A DNA stretch of 64,000 bases from Stratiolaelaps scimitus (Eukaryota > Arthropoda > Arachnida > Mesostigmata > Laelapidae): contig JABWDB010000046.1 in assembly GCA_019614645.1 (NCBI GenBank), positions 434,001-498,000 of the forward strand, written 5' to 3'. Positions 24,201 to 37,434 of this stretch are shown here, in pieces. Position 1 is the stretch's first letter, and the number at the start of each line of letters is the position of its first letter. The notes below the pieces were generated by a model. That model searched no databases, was not told the origin of the DNA, and was given only the letters and a program-made list of their open reading frames with translations. The position numbers and the translations under genes are program-made.

Positions 24201-27200
24201 AACACTGTGGTTCGTACGACATTCGTGCTAACGTACGCAAGTGCTACATCAGTTTGAATCTGAAGTTAGGACTATGATATGCTCTCGAGGCAATTCATTT
24301 TCAGTCCAATTAATCTTAGCTCGTGACGTTGAGACACAAGAAGGTCTTGTTGCGATGACGTACGAGAATAGCGAATTTCTGCACACAAACACACACAGTA
24401 CGAACCTGCGACCATGGAGCCTAAGTCGAGGCATAAAGCATGTAATGACGGCGGACCCTTCAGAATATCGTTCTCATGGATTTTCCTTATCGGCCACCGC
24501 TCCTTCGTATTAGTCAAATCGTAGAAGGTATAGACTTTGGACAAGGAAAGACCATCATCGTCATATTCACGTGACCTTCAATTTTTCATTGCCTCTGGCT
24601 ATGTCGGGAGGGTCAACCGTTGTCCCAGACTTTGACAGTACCATGTACCCACATATAAAATACAACAACAATGTTAAACACGTATTTTGCGAGCAAAATA
24701 CACAAAAAAAAGTGTTAGACTGATGTATTTTTGTTCAGAGAGGACTTACTTTTCAGTAGCATTTTATATATATTTAATGAATGCAAAGCGATTCAAGCAT
24801 ACAAAGAAGCACATTCGCTAAATACCCAGCAATATTTGTGAATCAAGCGTCTCTCGCCAATACCGAGCGCAGGTGTTAAAAAACAAGATGCAAATAAAAC
24901 AACCTATCTCCTGCTTCTAGGTAGTGTAGCATGAGCACTCAATAAACAATAATCGTTAGATAATATTACTCATTGTTTATGTAAAATTTTAATCATAGTC
25001 ATGATGTGAGTGGGCCGCAGTTAGGCAACAGCTTACAGTGGCTATTTCGACTCACCTGCACTGTTATTCTGGGCAGCTTCGCACTATGAAGCCCTGTTCA
25101 AAGGTAACACAAGTCTATACGGGTGTTCAAATGATTCATTCGAAAAGTCACGCAACCCCAGCTCAGTCTCCCCTCGTTCCAGTCGGCGGGGGACGACGAT
25201 AAACTGGTGCAACTTTCCTAGCTTTGAGTATATGTGTACAATACTTCGGTCAGCGACAATTCGAACGTTCAACGAGCCGAACGACTTTATCCCGCTGTAT
25301 TGCTGTAGCGTTCCAGCGTCTCGATGAGCCACAACACAGGCTGTTTCTTATTGGCTCAGCCTGCTTGTGGAATCGCAGCGAGAGTGGTCTATTCAGGCAT
25401 GGCTCAACAGTGGCTCGATATCAGGGAACCATCTGGTGTCTGTCTATCTTGACGCGTTGCAAGTCCTCCCCTACTTTTTCGAATGGTCTATCGGTACGTT
25501 GGGCGGTAAAGACTCAGCTGCTAGTGAATGGATTGCAACTTGCGATACCTTTAAATGGCCACAGACATTGGGTAAAATGTGACTAGCGGCGTTTGCACAC
25601 AGGCAGGGTTATCTCACATCGTCGACCATTGTCGCTTACAACTTTTTGCGGGTAGGCTCTTTAGAAAGTGAGGACATCTTGCTAACGTAAGGCTAGTTTC
25701 ATGTGTTTCATAGCCATGGATTTCGTTGGGAGAATCCTCAAGCAAATATGCGGTCTCAATCTTCATATATGGGACAGGCATCTTCCCGGACCCCCTCTAT
25801 GACAGAAAATTACAACGTGTTAGGATGGGGGAATTTTCCCCAATAGGATATCCTACATCTTTTGACTGAGTCGTCCTGCGATCATTTGGTAATAATCGTG
25901 ATCTCATTAAATGTTGTTACGAAGTGACACCATTGTCTCAAGTATGACTATTTGATTGTATGTCACTATTAGGTATACGTATATAAATATGTGCATGTCC
26001 AAAATAGTTGGTGGTAATGCTGACGATGTATACGAGCGCGGAAGAATTCAAATGATAGAATTAAAAATATAACATTTTTACGTGGTGGCAACGATTCTGG
26101 GCCTCAAACCGAAATTAGAATCAGCCAACGGAGGGCTGGAGTGGCAAAAGGTCAACAAGTGATAACAGCTATATGCCGTGATCAGGTGGTTGTAGTAACA
26201 GTACATGGCTCTTGATCGCGGTGTTTGAAGAAGCAGTATACGTTGGTGGACTGAGAACTCCCCCAGAGTCGGATATTGACTCGAGTCGAGTATCAGATCT
26301 AATATCATCATTATCAGAAACCGAAAGATAAGCATCAGCCCCATTCATGATCATCGATTCGTCATCTGCGCGTGCATGCGGATGGAAGGATTCGTGGACC
26401 TTGCAGCGGATGACGTCAATAGGGACGTGAATCGGCCAGTCTGTGGGACGGCGTCTGGGTCTGTGTGTCTATGGATGCTAGTATTTCTAAGTGAGTCTGA
26501 GCCTCGACGTGGGACAGGCTGCTCTGACTGGCGAGCTCAATAGCCGCGGGGGCTGTTTCGTGGTGGCCTAGTGTAAGGGGCCGCAAATAGGGACTTGCTG
26601 AGCGTCACGTGAAGAGCTCCACCGACCGGGACCGACCTGGATCAGGTCCTCCTGTGACCCGCAGCAAGGCTGGAATGGAAATCGGGCTAGAGAGTTTTCA
26701 GGTTCGAAAAGCGGTGGCTTTGAAAAGAGTCGAGCGGATCAACTATAGCAATGTGAGGTAAGGTGTGACTATTCCCGCTAGATAGATACCAGTGGCTGGT
26801 CGGACAGCTCCTCGGGTATGCTTTCGTCCGCGGCCCTGAAGCCTCAACTGCTCACCGACAAAACGCGACAGTAGAGGGCGAAGACTGCGAGCGTGTAATC
26901 CAGAAGAATGCGGACACGAGGCGTCGAGTAGCGTCAAAGGGAGAGAAGTGCCGTAGCCGAGCGATTGAGAGCCGTTATTGCGATGCCTTCAGAGTCGTAG
27001 TTGTTTTTGGGGCCTTTATAAGACGACTCCTCGGTCGTTGAATCTTGATTCATTCCTCAATCAAGATTCTCCAACTGACCTTATTTCTAAGCGCGCGATC
27101 GGGCTTTGGGTACATGGCCGTCAGAGGCGCCCCACTCCTGCGCAACGTTACGAAGTGCGGCTTGCATGCGTCCGGCATACGCCACCACTATCTCTAGCAT

Positions 27201-30200
27201 GTACTACCAACAGCCACGATAGGCTGCTGGGCTTGCGCTCGCCTCGAGATACGAACGCGGGCGTACTACGCTAACAACACGATGGGGGGGCAGCGGCAAG
27301 GGACGATACGCCGATCGGTAGGCTGCGCTCCCGGAGCGACGTGCCTCGAATTTCTCCAAGCACCGTGCACACATACACACTAGATTCGCACACTTGTGTT
27401 GTGTGACTTGTGTACGACACCACCATCGCGGCCGTCACTGTACAGGCGGTCAGCGGACGCGTGGAGGGCCATGCGATCACCACCGCAGCCGGCACCACCA
27501 CCACTACGGCAATACACCTAGCGCGCGAGCGGTTAACCAAGCAGAGACTCTCGGTCAAATAACCTATTTAGGAAGACAGGATAGGTAGACGTAGGGGATG
27601 GCGATTTCTTCACGTCCGTCCTCGAGTTACCTATAATATGCGTCACCGAACGGTGATATGTGCACTGCTAAATCACATTGGCAATAGGAAGATAAATGGG
27701 AAAGCCATCTTGGTCCCACAGAATACTGATCGCCACTGGGTCAATGTGGGTTTGTTTGTTGAGAAAGACACAGAGAGAGAGAGAGAGAGAAATCCGAGAA
27801 CGGTCCATTTGCAGGTAGAACAGAGCACAGTGTATTATTGCAACTCAACACATGGCAACGTACGTGGAGTACTTTTGTATTTAGTTCATACAGAAGATTT
27901 TAACCTTAGTAGCGCGATATACTTTTGGCTTACTAACTCGTAGGTTGCAACAGATATGCGTGTGCAAATAGCGTTACATTTGTATACGTGTACTTGTTTT
28001 CTTGTTTATCTATTGTCAGCCATTGTTCTGAAATCACAGTGCTTGAAACACTAAAGTATTTCAAGCACTGTGATTTCATACAATTGTTCAGCCACAGTTC
28101 ACGCAATCATTTAGTAACAGTATCTAACCCGATTTCAATACGTTATGAGGTCACCCGCCCCCCTACAGCTGGCAATGCGTTATCTGCTATAAATTCTGAG
28201 AGCTAAATGCGGCTCGTTTTAGATTATATAATCTCCAACCGAGTCCATATTAACCGTTCTACCGATTTACCGATTTGTCACAGGCTAACCGCGTATTCTG
28301 CTGACAAGAAACAAAGTGGGAAATCCACAATGATTAACCTCAGACGACCTCAACATTTGGTTAAATGCGTCAACCAGTGGCGGAATTGTTAGCAGTTTAT
28401 TCAACAAGAACATCAACAACAACTTCCCGTAAATTGTTCTCCTCTTTTTTCGTTTTAATATACACGTTATTCTCAACGGAATATGCATTTGCACAAAAAA
28501 TAAGTAAAAACATAAAACACACATTGCAGGGATGGAAGCGACTTTGGAGGCGTCAAACGTTGCTACACGGACACCCTGTACCGTCAACAAAAAGGTCAGC
28601 ACTTCACCCTGACAATACTCGGTTCGGAACAGTACTCGGAGAGTCAACAGTGGCAATCCGTAATTGTTGTACTCAATGAAAGCTTATACCAATTTGTGGG
28701 CAGATATGCATGATGTATATCTTCAAACGTGGCTGTTTTGTTAACAATAATAATAATACAAATAATAACGAATGCCGTCACAATGGCATCAGCGCCATCG
28801 GGCCCATGTGTCGCTAACTGACTGTTGTCGGTCTGTCTAGCCGTCTGTGTATACCGTTGCGATTGGCTGGTTGGTCTAATGCTGAGTCCGCTAAGTGCGG
28901 CGTTCGCCTTCGTCTATTCGTTGATGTTGTCGCAACCCCGTAATCGGCACGCGGTGGCGGCGCCGGCAATGCTAGCAATGGCCGCACAGGGCCGCTGGTT
29001 GGACGACGTGGTTCTGTTGCTGTGATGTCCAGCGTGAAACCTAGCATGTTTCTCTCTGTCTGTCTGTGTGAGCTCGTGTGCCCGCTTGTGGTGTGGGTTC
29101 GTTGGTGTCACCGGCACCAAATAGATGACGCCATCTCGTGGCCCTTGCATAGAGGGCCATCGACAGGTCACCAAGGCGGAAACCTCGAGATGTCGAGAAG
29201 TAGCGAGTGGGGCCGGCCACCACTGTGTGACCAGTCAGTTGGCGGCGAGCACCATCAGGCCAACGGCATGGTCTGACTGTCCGGCATCTGGCGCACGCGA
29301 AAGCTATGCCACTTACTCACTGCGCAGCACTACACGCATACAGTTTCTTGCTATCTCGCCAGAACATACCCGGCGGCCAGACCATGAATATATATGTATA
29401 AATATTATATATATATATATATATTTGTGTGTCTGTGTGTGTGTGTGTGTGCATGGATACGTCAAATAGAAGCTATTTTATATATGCTACGCATAAACAC
29501 GCTTCTGTTTCTATGAACGTATCTCGTCCTGCAGTACTTAGCTACAGATCAATGTAAATCAAATATTCTATTGAGAGATTATTAGTCTTATTATTATTAT
29601 TATTATTATTATTTTATATATCAGACAGCCGTATTCGTTTAAACATATGATGATGTCCGGGATTAGAGCTGAGGCAAAAAAAGCTTGAGTAGCATAAAAA
29701 TGCACAATTCGACGACATATATTCATTTGTCCATAAACCTACTTACAGATATACAATCGTACTATACTTATATAGATACAACCTCTTTCATTCAATTGCT
29801 TCAACTGTAAATGAGAGCAGAGAGTAGTTTCTGGAGTATCTTGTCACTCTCATTACGTCCGTTTAACGCTTTGCGTGATACGAACCCTGGCCAAGACATT
29901 GGCCATTTCGCTGCTTGGCTTGATAGCAATGCTATACACAATAGACAAGTGCAACCCCTCGCTACCGTAATGGCGGGCAGAGTCGTCGCCTAGTAACAAT
30001 GGCCCGAGGCTACTCAAACTTTAACAGCAGGGGTAACGGAGCGCGCGGTGGGCACAGCTCTTTCTCCCGGCGGTGAGAACAGAGGCACGAACGGCGACCT
30101 GCAACAGTGGCGGCGCTAGCAGCTGCAGCAGCAGCAAAACCTATCGAACACACGTTCCGAGGCGTTCCCAGGCGTTCCACTGCACCACACCGTACGACGG

Positions 30201-31839
30201 ATGTCGCCCTGCTGTTACGGGGGCGTGATATCTACTCGGGTGTGTGAGTGCGCGTGTCTGTGATTGTGACTTCGGGCTTTGTTGCCCTTGCTAGTCATTG
30301 CGTGGTAGCCTGCCAGCGGCGGAACTGGCAGGTTCATTGGTTTGTACCATCGCGATCAAAGGCGTCTTCATGGTTTGCTCCTGGTAACGGCTGCATGCCG
30401 GGCGAGGTCGACACGCGGGGTTGCGACGGGATCGGGGGAGAGCTCAGTTCAGCTCAGTGGGGTGGTCGTCCGTGGGAACGGCGGCTGCGGGCCGGGTGGA
30501 GGGCTGACGGCGCTGGTGGCCAAAAATACGCCGTGTGGTCGATAGTGACTCACAAGAGCAACGACACCACCCGGCAGGCGGGAAATCTACAGTTAGGCAC
30601 CGTCAACCGTTCGCCATCAAACAGACAAACGAGCGCTGAGTTTGCAGTCCGCATTCTCAGCCATCTACTGGATGCTAGATACCTTTACAATATGATGAAT
30701 ACTATTAGACATTATGGAGCATGTGCTCTACCCGCCATATACGTTTGATATACGAGCGGTACAGAGTTCTTCACAGAGTGACTTACGGTGAGTGTGCCTT
30801 TGTGTGTGTGTGTGTGTGTGTGTGGTATGGCCAGCTAACTGTACGGCCCGCGTGTGTCCAGTACGAGTTCGCAGGTCAGAACGCATAACACTGAGTTATC
30901 ACTCAGAAGCAAACATACCGAGCTTAGCAAAATTCGACGGACCAAGGATCAAGATCACTTACACCAAATGCTTCAAATAAAGCAAGGGCAATGATTAAAG
31001 AGCGCCTCTTGGTGAGCCTCCCTATAAGCCATTATAGCTGGATCGGTCAATGAATGACGTCGCCCAGCAGTGCACGACCCTAGCCAAAACGCCGCTCTAA
31101 ACTGCGTAGACATGTGATCAAAAAGAAACTCGCCACCACAAGGGGATACGGGTATATGGCTCTGGCTGTGGCAGACATAATAAATTATACTAGAATAGAC
31201 GGACACATACATGGCGTAGATTGGCAGTTTCAGTAAGTGCGAGGATCACAGGAAGAAAACCCTGTGGCTGCTATGAGTCAGAACAGCGTTTTTTTTTTTA
31301 GTGTTATTACTAGCTGCCTTCTGATTGATGGTCGTGGCCTGCCTCATCTTCAGGCCAACACCACATCCTTCCTTACACAAAAGCGAAATCGATCGAAGCC
31401 GTTCTAGATCTACACGTATCAATTAGTCGATCAATCAACCTATCCTTTAATCTATTACATTCTTCAACACCCCACTATAATCAAGCACTCAATCTCCAGC
31501 CTTAATCACCGGCCATCTTGTATCAATCTATCCGACTTCAACGTTCCTCCGTCATCCGGCTAAATATAGACACCCTCGTCCTGCATCACACAGACAACGT
31601 ATTCGGCAGATTGGCAGCTTCTAATCACGTTGTGCGCATACGACGACGATGATGATTATAATTATTTTTACTAATGAGTACGATCGATCAGTGTACTTAT
31701 GTACCATGCTAGGCTTGATCTCAATTCACACCTCGTCGCAGCAGTCCACTTTCTCTCGCGGATTGGTGGCTGCATGTTCTTACCTTTCAGCATGCTCGGC
31801 CAACTTCGCCAGTTGAACAAGCTTCTCGCGGTCGGCCAT
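21236..31839 (-). CDS. 14-3-3 protein, zeta type
   Basis: 14-3-3 proteins are dimeric adaptors that bind phosphoserine/phosphothreonine motifs in signalling partners. Four coding exons (31839..31784, 23209..22975, 22344..22133, 21473..21236) sum to 741 bases, giving 246 residues plus stop. Every junction has GT/AG ends and the phases match (2, 0, 2). The protein starts [18 protein letters not shown], giving the dimerisation helix. Signature 1 is [15 protein letters not shown], with Lys51 and Arg58. The phosphate-binding Arg128-Tyr129 pair sits in [11 protein letters not shown]. Signature 2 is [16 protein letters not shown], and the tail is short and acidic then Ala/Pro-rich. All ligand-binding residues are present. 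The exon-1 start was chosen because it gives the family's usual N-terminus and a GTAAGA donor in the right phase. Intron 1 is about 8.6 kb. No alternative mutually exclusive exon was seen. Zeta rather than epsilon is judged from overall sequence. Confidence 0.97.
27040..27069. repeat. 11-bp hairpin
   Basis: GAATCTTGATT at 27040-27050 pairs exactly with 27059-27069 around eight bases. Flanking GGTCGTTG and CCAACTGACC allow imperfect further pairing. Confidence 0.7.
28029..28078. repeat. Perfect 20-bp hairpin
   Basis: The 20 bases at 28029-28048 (core ATCACAGTGCTTG) are exactly complementary to 28059-28078. Two more base pairs form inside after one mismatch, leaving a TAAA loop. It lies in the first intron of the 14-3-3 gene. 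Confidence 0.9.
29406..29451. repeat. Compound (TA)n(GT)n microsatellite
   Basis: A TA tract (29406-29424) runs into a GT-rich tract (29425-29451). Confidence 0.85.
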
Positions 31840-33350
31840 CACGACTCCTTCAAATTAGTGGTCGTCCTTTCGTTGGAGCTCGTTGCCTTTGTTGTATTAC
31901 TACTGCAACAACAACAACAACAGCGGCGGCGGCGACAACAACAACGATGAGGACGTGGACGAAATGAACGCTGTGTACGTTTGTCGAGCGTCACGCGTTC
32001 TACCGTGCGCCCGAATTTGAAACCAACCACTGCGCTACTCCCACTGACGTGCTGGCTTCGCTTCGCACTGTTTGCGCCTCTAACACTGTTTTGCTCCGCG
32101 CGGATTGATCGGTGCTCAGACGAGAGACGTACCAAGCAGCCTCTCTTTGTATATATATATATATACTCTCTATATCGTTGGGGGCAAGCAAGCGGTAGCA
32201 GCACTGAACCGAAATCCTTCTGGGGTTTTCCTCGCTCGACGGTATCACCTCGCGCCGTCGCGCAGCGCTTCTGCTGCTGTCGCCGCCACCACTCAAAACG
32301 CACCACACAGCGTGTCGGCAATTCTTCCTCACCCTCACCAAGAAGTGATTGCTGCTGTTGCGGTCGCTACTGCCGCTGGTAGCTGATGATGCTTGGTTGG
32401 TTGGTGGCTACTACCTCGATTCTCAAAACTCTCACGGTGAACTCTCGATGGAAAGATGGCTTGAGAGATGGTATTGACTTGTTCCGCCGTTGTTGCTAGT
32501 TGTTGGGTGGTTGGTTCGTTGTCTGAGTTGGTTGGTCGTTCTCCTTCTGAGCAAGTCGCTCTTCTCGCTGCTTCAGTTTGCTGCTGCTGTTGCTGTTACC
32601 TCAGGAGTAGTTGGCCAGTGCAAAGCAGGCCGAACAGCAACCACCGAACAGCAGCGGCGCACGCAGGCAGGCAGGCAGCGAGCACCAGCGAGACGGGTCA
32701 CTCGTTGGGGCCACCGGAGGTAGAGAGCTGAGGCAGCAGCCGCGGCCGAGTGACGAGCGAGGGTGAGGGACGGACCAGGGCAGGCCAACGCTGAACAAAC
32801 GCCAGGCCGTTAGGCCACCGCTAGGGCCTGACAGAGCGAGCCACCGACCGACCGACAGACAGAACCGCCGAGGACCAGTACAGACCAGCGCTCAGCACTA
32901 CGAAGGGTGCGTTTTGGCCCTCTGGGTTCGATTGGCCGGGCCGGGTAGACAGGCGCAGAGACGGCTCCGTTAGGGAACTCGCGCAACAGCGGCGAGAGGG
33001 AGAGAACAGCCGAACCGAGAGGCTGGCCGGTTAGCAAGCAGACAGGAGAGCTCTATGCCGATGCCGAACCAGCACCTCCCTCGGGTTGGCACCTCATACA
33101 CACACACACACAACCATAGTGTTAGTACGGCCGCATGGTCAGAGGTGTAGAGCACTACGATGCGACGGCTATCACGGCCGCGACCAGCTGAAGGACGACG
33201 ACCTAGGGCTCCGGAAAGACAGCAGCAGCAGATATGAGACCGAGGACGGAGGCCCGATGCGCGCGCGGGCGCCCCCTCGCGGAGCAGCAGGCTAAAGATC
33301 AATGATGAAGCTGTTGGCTCTGGCAGATGGCGCTTCGCGGTGAAGAAGCT
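31840..33350 (-). promoter_or_regulatory. GC-rich promoter and 5' UTR region of the 14-3-3 gene
   Basis: Directly upstream of the 14-3-3 start codon the base composition becomes GC- and CpG-rich, with long CAG/CAA/GCG triplet stretches, unlike the AT-rich flanks. This is what one expects for the broad promoter and 5' UTR of a constitutive gene. No start site can be fixed from sequence alone. Many short shadow frames overlap here and none looks coding. A (TA)n tract interrupts it at 32149-32165. Confidence 0.45.
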
Positions 33351-35123
33351 GCGCCACAAAATTCCTGCTACTCGCGTTTCATTTCAGCTATCGGGACTAA
33401 TAGGGTTGTTCATAGATATGCTAGAAATATGATATAGATATATATATATATATATATCGTTCCGCGACTTCGGATTCTCTCTCCTAGATTGCCTAATTCC
33501 GTGAATGTACCTCTTTGCTTGTGAACAGCGTTTCGAGCCTCCCTCCAGCTTTTGTCCGACACTTACTCTTGATATCCATGGACTAACTCATTTAATCAAC
33601 GTTAAACATTGACGGAAAACGTCAGAGTCGGTGGATGGGGCGAGAGCGCCCTCTAGCCAGCCAAATAATCTCCTACCCGAACTGAGCTTGCCGAGTCACT
33701 CCGAGCTTCCCTTTCGACAGGCTACGGCGGCTCCCTCTGGCGCGGCGGCCGGCAGAGTATTGTGCGATCGCCAGCGGTTGCTTCCGTTGGATCCCATTCC
33801 TAGCAAGGCATGACCCGTAATATGTGAGGGGATCCAGGCGGAGGTGACTTGCGCCAGTGATGATGAAGGCTTCTGATGCTGACGCTAGGAAATGATCTGC
33901 CTGTTCGCAAGTATTAGTGGCTGCCGTAGGGTGGAAAGAGCGCCCCCGCACACGGGGTTTCGAGTGCGCACGCACTGCAAGCTGTCGGGCAAGCAGACAA
34001 ATTGAGCCTCAGAAACTTCATTCAGACAACGAAGCCAGGCACAGTGTGTCCGACTTCACTGTGCTCCGACACAGCCGTTGATGCACACGAACTCGGCTGT
34101 CGAAATCGGTGCCCACGTGCGCTTTGCACAGCATCAGCTGGCTGTTGCTGGAGCGACGAACTCCGTGTCAGTACAAGCATGCGCGTTAGGTTTTCTTCCT
34201 CAGATTAAAGAGACTGAATTTTGTTCTAGCGCTATCAAATGGAACTGAGATATTCATGGTAGCTCAAGAAGTCCAATGGCATTCGGCACCTCAAAAGCAT
34301 CGTAGGGGACTTTTCCTGAGGGGAATTCCTAGTCAAAAGACGCAGTATCTACACCAGGCTGTGGGGTTTCTGCTGTCTCATCTAGGGTTTTACACAATGA
34401 ACCACTCTATGACTCATAACGGCGAAAATTCGACCTTCTGTCATTAGACAGGTCAGACATCGGGTTTTTCCTCTACCGAGATCTCTTGAGAAATTGGGTT
34501 TCGCCTCGGCTTATTGACAGTTTTTGATCGTCGCAGATAGCACGCTACGATATTGCCAAAAGTACTATTATTGAATTTCCGAGAGCTCATTTCTATAGGG
34601 AAAATAGCAATTTGTAAGTTTTTTCGATAGCACTTTATTTTTTTTGACGTGACATGGTCAACCGCTCCCAGCTGCTCTGTGGTGTTTTTGACATTAAGTC
34701 AAAATCAGCAGAATACCTCCAATTTATAGGAAGATCTATAATAAAAAGAGAATACTTCGTCATACAATATTGAACACCAAAACTCGAGGTCAGATACAAA
34801 TACGTTGTTCCCTGTAAAAAAAACGACTAACATTTCGTCAAATTGGACAGCAAGTGACATCTTAATTCCGTAAGTTCTTAGCACGTTCAACGCTCATATG
34901 ACGTTAGTTTAGGCGAACTATTTCCCTGTGCGCTGTTGTAGCGCAGCGTACTACACACATATAAACTATACGGTGTGTTAGAAAAGTGATGTAACCCATA
35001 ATGGTCGAACACTCTGTATCAGGTTAGTTTCTATATGGTATGGTATAAAGGAAGGAATCCGTCTCGAACAAGTGCAAATCAGTGACGCGGAAAATTCGTT
35101 TCATTGGTTGGTTTGTCAATACG
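33351..35123. other. Intergenic region between the 14-3-3 promoter and the RPH-like gene's 3' end
   Basis: Contains (TA)n at 33439-33458 and a moderately GC-rich stretch at 33.6-34.2 kb, but no supported coding frame. AATAAA on the - strand at 34639-34634, about 485 bases after the neighbouring stop codon, is a candidate poly(A) signal for the RPH-like gene. Confidence 0.5.
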
Positions 35124-36363
35124 TCAGTGAACTATCGTCGTCGTGGCGGTCGCTCCAGTGTGCGTCCCTGGTACAAAACCGTTCGTCTGTTCCTGGGCCT
35201 CCTCAATTCGAGCCAAAACTCCGTTCGCACCATCCAACAGCACAAGGTCTCCCGTACGAAACACCTGAGCCACGTTGGTGAAAAGAAAAATTAGACAATT
35301 GGATAATGAAGACAACTTAGGCTGGATGAAGCAAGTTTCTCCGAGAGTCTAAATTCTGCTCGGACGACAGATCATGAGATGTCTTTATGCATATCGTATA
35401 ATTATTGCACTGACACTTATCGATTGCAGTTGAATCCAGCAACGAAATAATACGAGGACTATAGTAGTTCCTCAACATTCGAGCGTGTGAACAAATAAAA
35501 CTCCTAAGACGATCAAGGTCGTTTATATATTATGGAACACACCTTATACATTAAGCATACGCGTCTAATTCACAGTGATTGCCAAAAATCACCTATTTAG
35601 TTACCTTGCTTGCACCGAACAGCCCCACAACGCACGGGAGACCGTATTCGCGAGCTACCACAGCACCATGAGACATGAGGCCACCGAGCTCCGTCACGAC
35701 ACCTCCGAGCAGAGGAAAGTAGGGACTCCAGCCGATGTCAGTCGCGTACGTGATCAACACCTCGCCACGCTGTGCCGAATAACCATATACCCGTACACAG
35801 ATGTACATATCGAAATTATAATTTCGTCCTCCATCGAAAATGCATGGCATTCATAAATGGCAGATGTCCGTTCATAACCAGATATTACCACCAATTAATT
35901 TACTAATCGGCGCACATTGTAATTCACAACGAAACATTTTTAAATTCAACTGGACAGTTGGCTCAAATCGGTTGATTGTGTCAAAAAATCGGTGCTGGCA
36001 AGGAATAGAAAGGCTGTGACACGTATGGCAGTAGAACAATACCCAAATCGGATCTCCTGCCCAAGGCGCTGCGTAATAGCAAAAAGAGACGACTTCTAAA
36101 TTCTCTCGTTGGAAATCTAGCCCGAGTCCCGTGACCAAGCTATGACAGCGTGTCGTCTATGTATGCTAACGCTCTGATTAGTAATATGATAATGGTGTGA
36201 ACCACACTGGAGATAATCTATTATTATAGACACTAACCTGGATGGTGTGCGCCTCTTCGAGTTTGTTGATCACCCGCGCTCTGGCTTGAATCCTGCCCGC
36301 GCTGATGGGGAATCCCTTCATTTGTACCACGTCGCCGTCGAACGTTGGAGCTTCCTGCTCAAT
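35124..36363 (-). other. Phosphohistidine swivel domain of the RPH-like gene (last three exons)
   Basis: The PEP-utiliser mobile domain starts near MKGFPISAGRIQARARV (36363-36238). It continues with GEVLITYATDIGW and the catalytic TELGGLMSHGAVVAREYGLP box (35769-35605), and ends with FRTGDLVLLDGANGVLARI (35264-35124). The phospho-accepting His codon is 35670-35668. In this family the His carries phosphate between the ATP site and the acceptor site. Confidence 0.93.
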
Positions 36364-37403
36364 CTGTGATTATCGCAAGCATGGAATACGGTTGTTAATG
36401 CATTGAGCAAAAAATAAAAAAATATTAATTTTTAAAAGAAAATATTATATTTTAAAATGCCAGCAAGCACAATAGATTCAAGGCGCGCTTTTATGCCACT
36501 TCAGTACTTACTATGGAAGCATTGGACGAGAATATATTTATATATTATAGTGATTATAGCAACTATCGTTTTTGTGTATCTTCTGATGAAAATTGGTACT
36601 TCCACTACTTCCAGTGTTCTCTGTATGTTTTCTATATTAGGTGTCGACCAAACAAAAAGCTTAAAAATACGGCGCTTAATGAACGTCTAATTGTTTTGTG
36701 GAAACAACTGCTTGTTGACTGTGGATCAAAGCATGCTAGTATAATTAATGATGAGCTTGAACGTTACTCATGTGCATCGAATATGATATGTGGTAAACGC
36801 ATACGACATATTATTATTATTATTATGTATTGTATTGTAGTTCCTGTTGACTATAATTCTGAGCATACTGTTTACCGGTTTTGGATCGCCGCGGAAATAT
36901 TCAGGGAACTGAAGGTCGACAAGCTTGGGAAACAGGCGTTTACGATGGTATGCCCTGCAATCAAGATGACAGGTCGTGAATTCGTCGAAATTGCCTGAGT
37001 TAAGGCTTTTACAATCTTACACAAATTCGTACACGTAAGTTATCATCTTAACGCCATTCGAAATCTTCTGGCAGGGCTCTGCTGCCTGTAGACGAAATCT
37101 AACACATCTTGTATTTGGCGAGACCTTGCAAAATCACTTCGAAGCAGTCTGCCGAGGTCCTGAATCGTCCCAGGTCTTTTATAGAGAAAAAGCGAGTTGT
37201 AAGGCTGTGGTCCACGAAGTGCGAACTTATATCAACCAGCTTCGCACAGAACTTCACAAGAATGTCACGGCGGGCGTACTCGAAGTTACCTCTTTTGTAG
37301 CAGGTTTTAGTCTAGATCCTACAGTAAATATATTTGGCAAGCGTCGTATTGGGCTAGTTTTGGAAGTGTAATATATGTGGGCATTAAGGCAACGCCTTTA
37401 TTA

Positions 37404-37434
<31 letters not shown>

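Larger units (their letters stand above)
23210..31783. other. First intron of the 14-3-3 gene
   Basis: About 8.6 kb without a supported gene. GC-richer blocks at about 26.35-27.5, 28.8-29.3 and 30.0-30.6 kb could be old insertions or alternative promoters, but no splice donor with a family-like first exon was found. Simple repeats are (TA)n at 23453-23471, (GA)n at 27771-27790, (TA)n then (GT)n at 29406-29451, and (TTA)n at 29589-29614. Confidence 0.6.

Noticed and set aside
28285..28656. 123-residue - strand frame
   Set aside because: AT-rich intron sequence without splice context or recognisable domain.
34970..35549. Possible mariner or Tc1 terminal repeats (GGTGTGTTAGAAAAG and GGTGTGTTCC)
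   Set aside because: The match is short, and the interval would enclose the last coding exon of the RPH-like gene, which has normal splice sites.
36513..36998. A 161-residue + strand open frame
   Set aside because: Its second half is antisense to exon 36954-36876 of the RPH-like gene and the rest is AT-rich intron. No domain was recognised.
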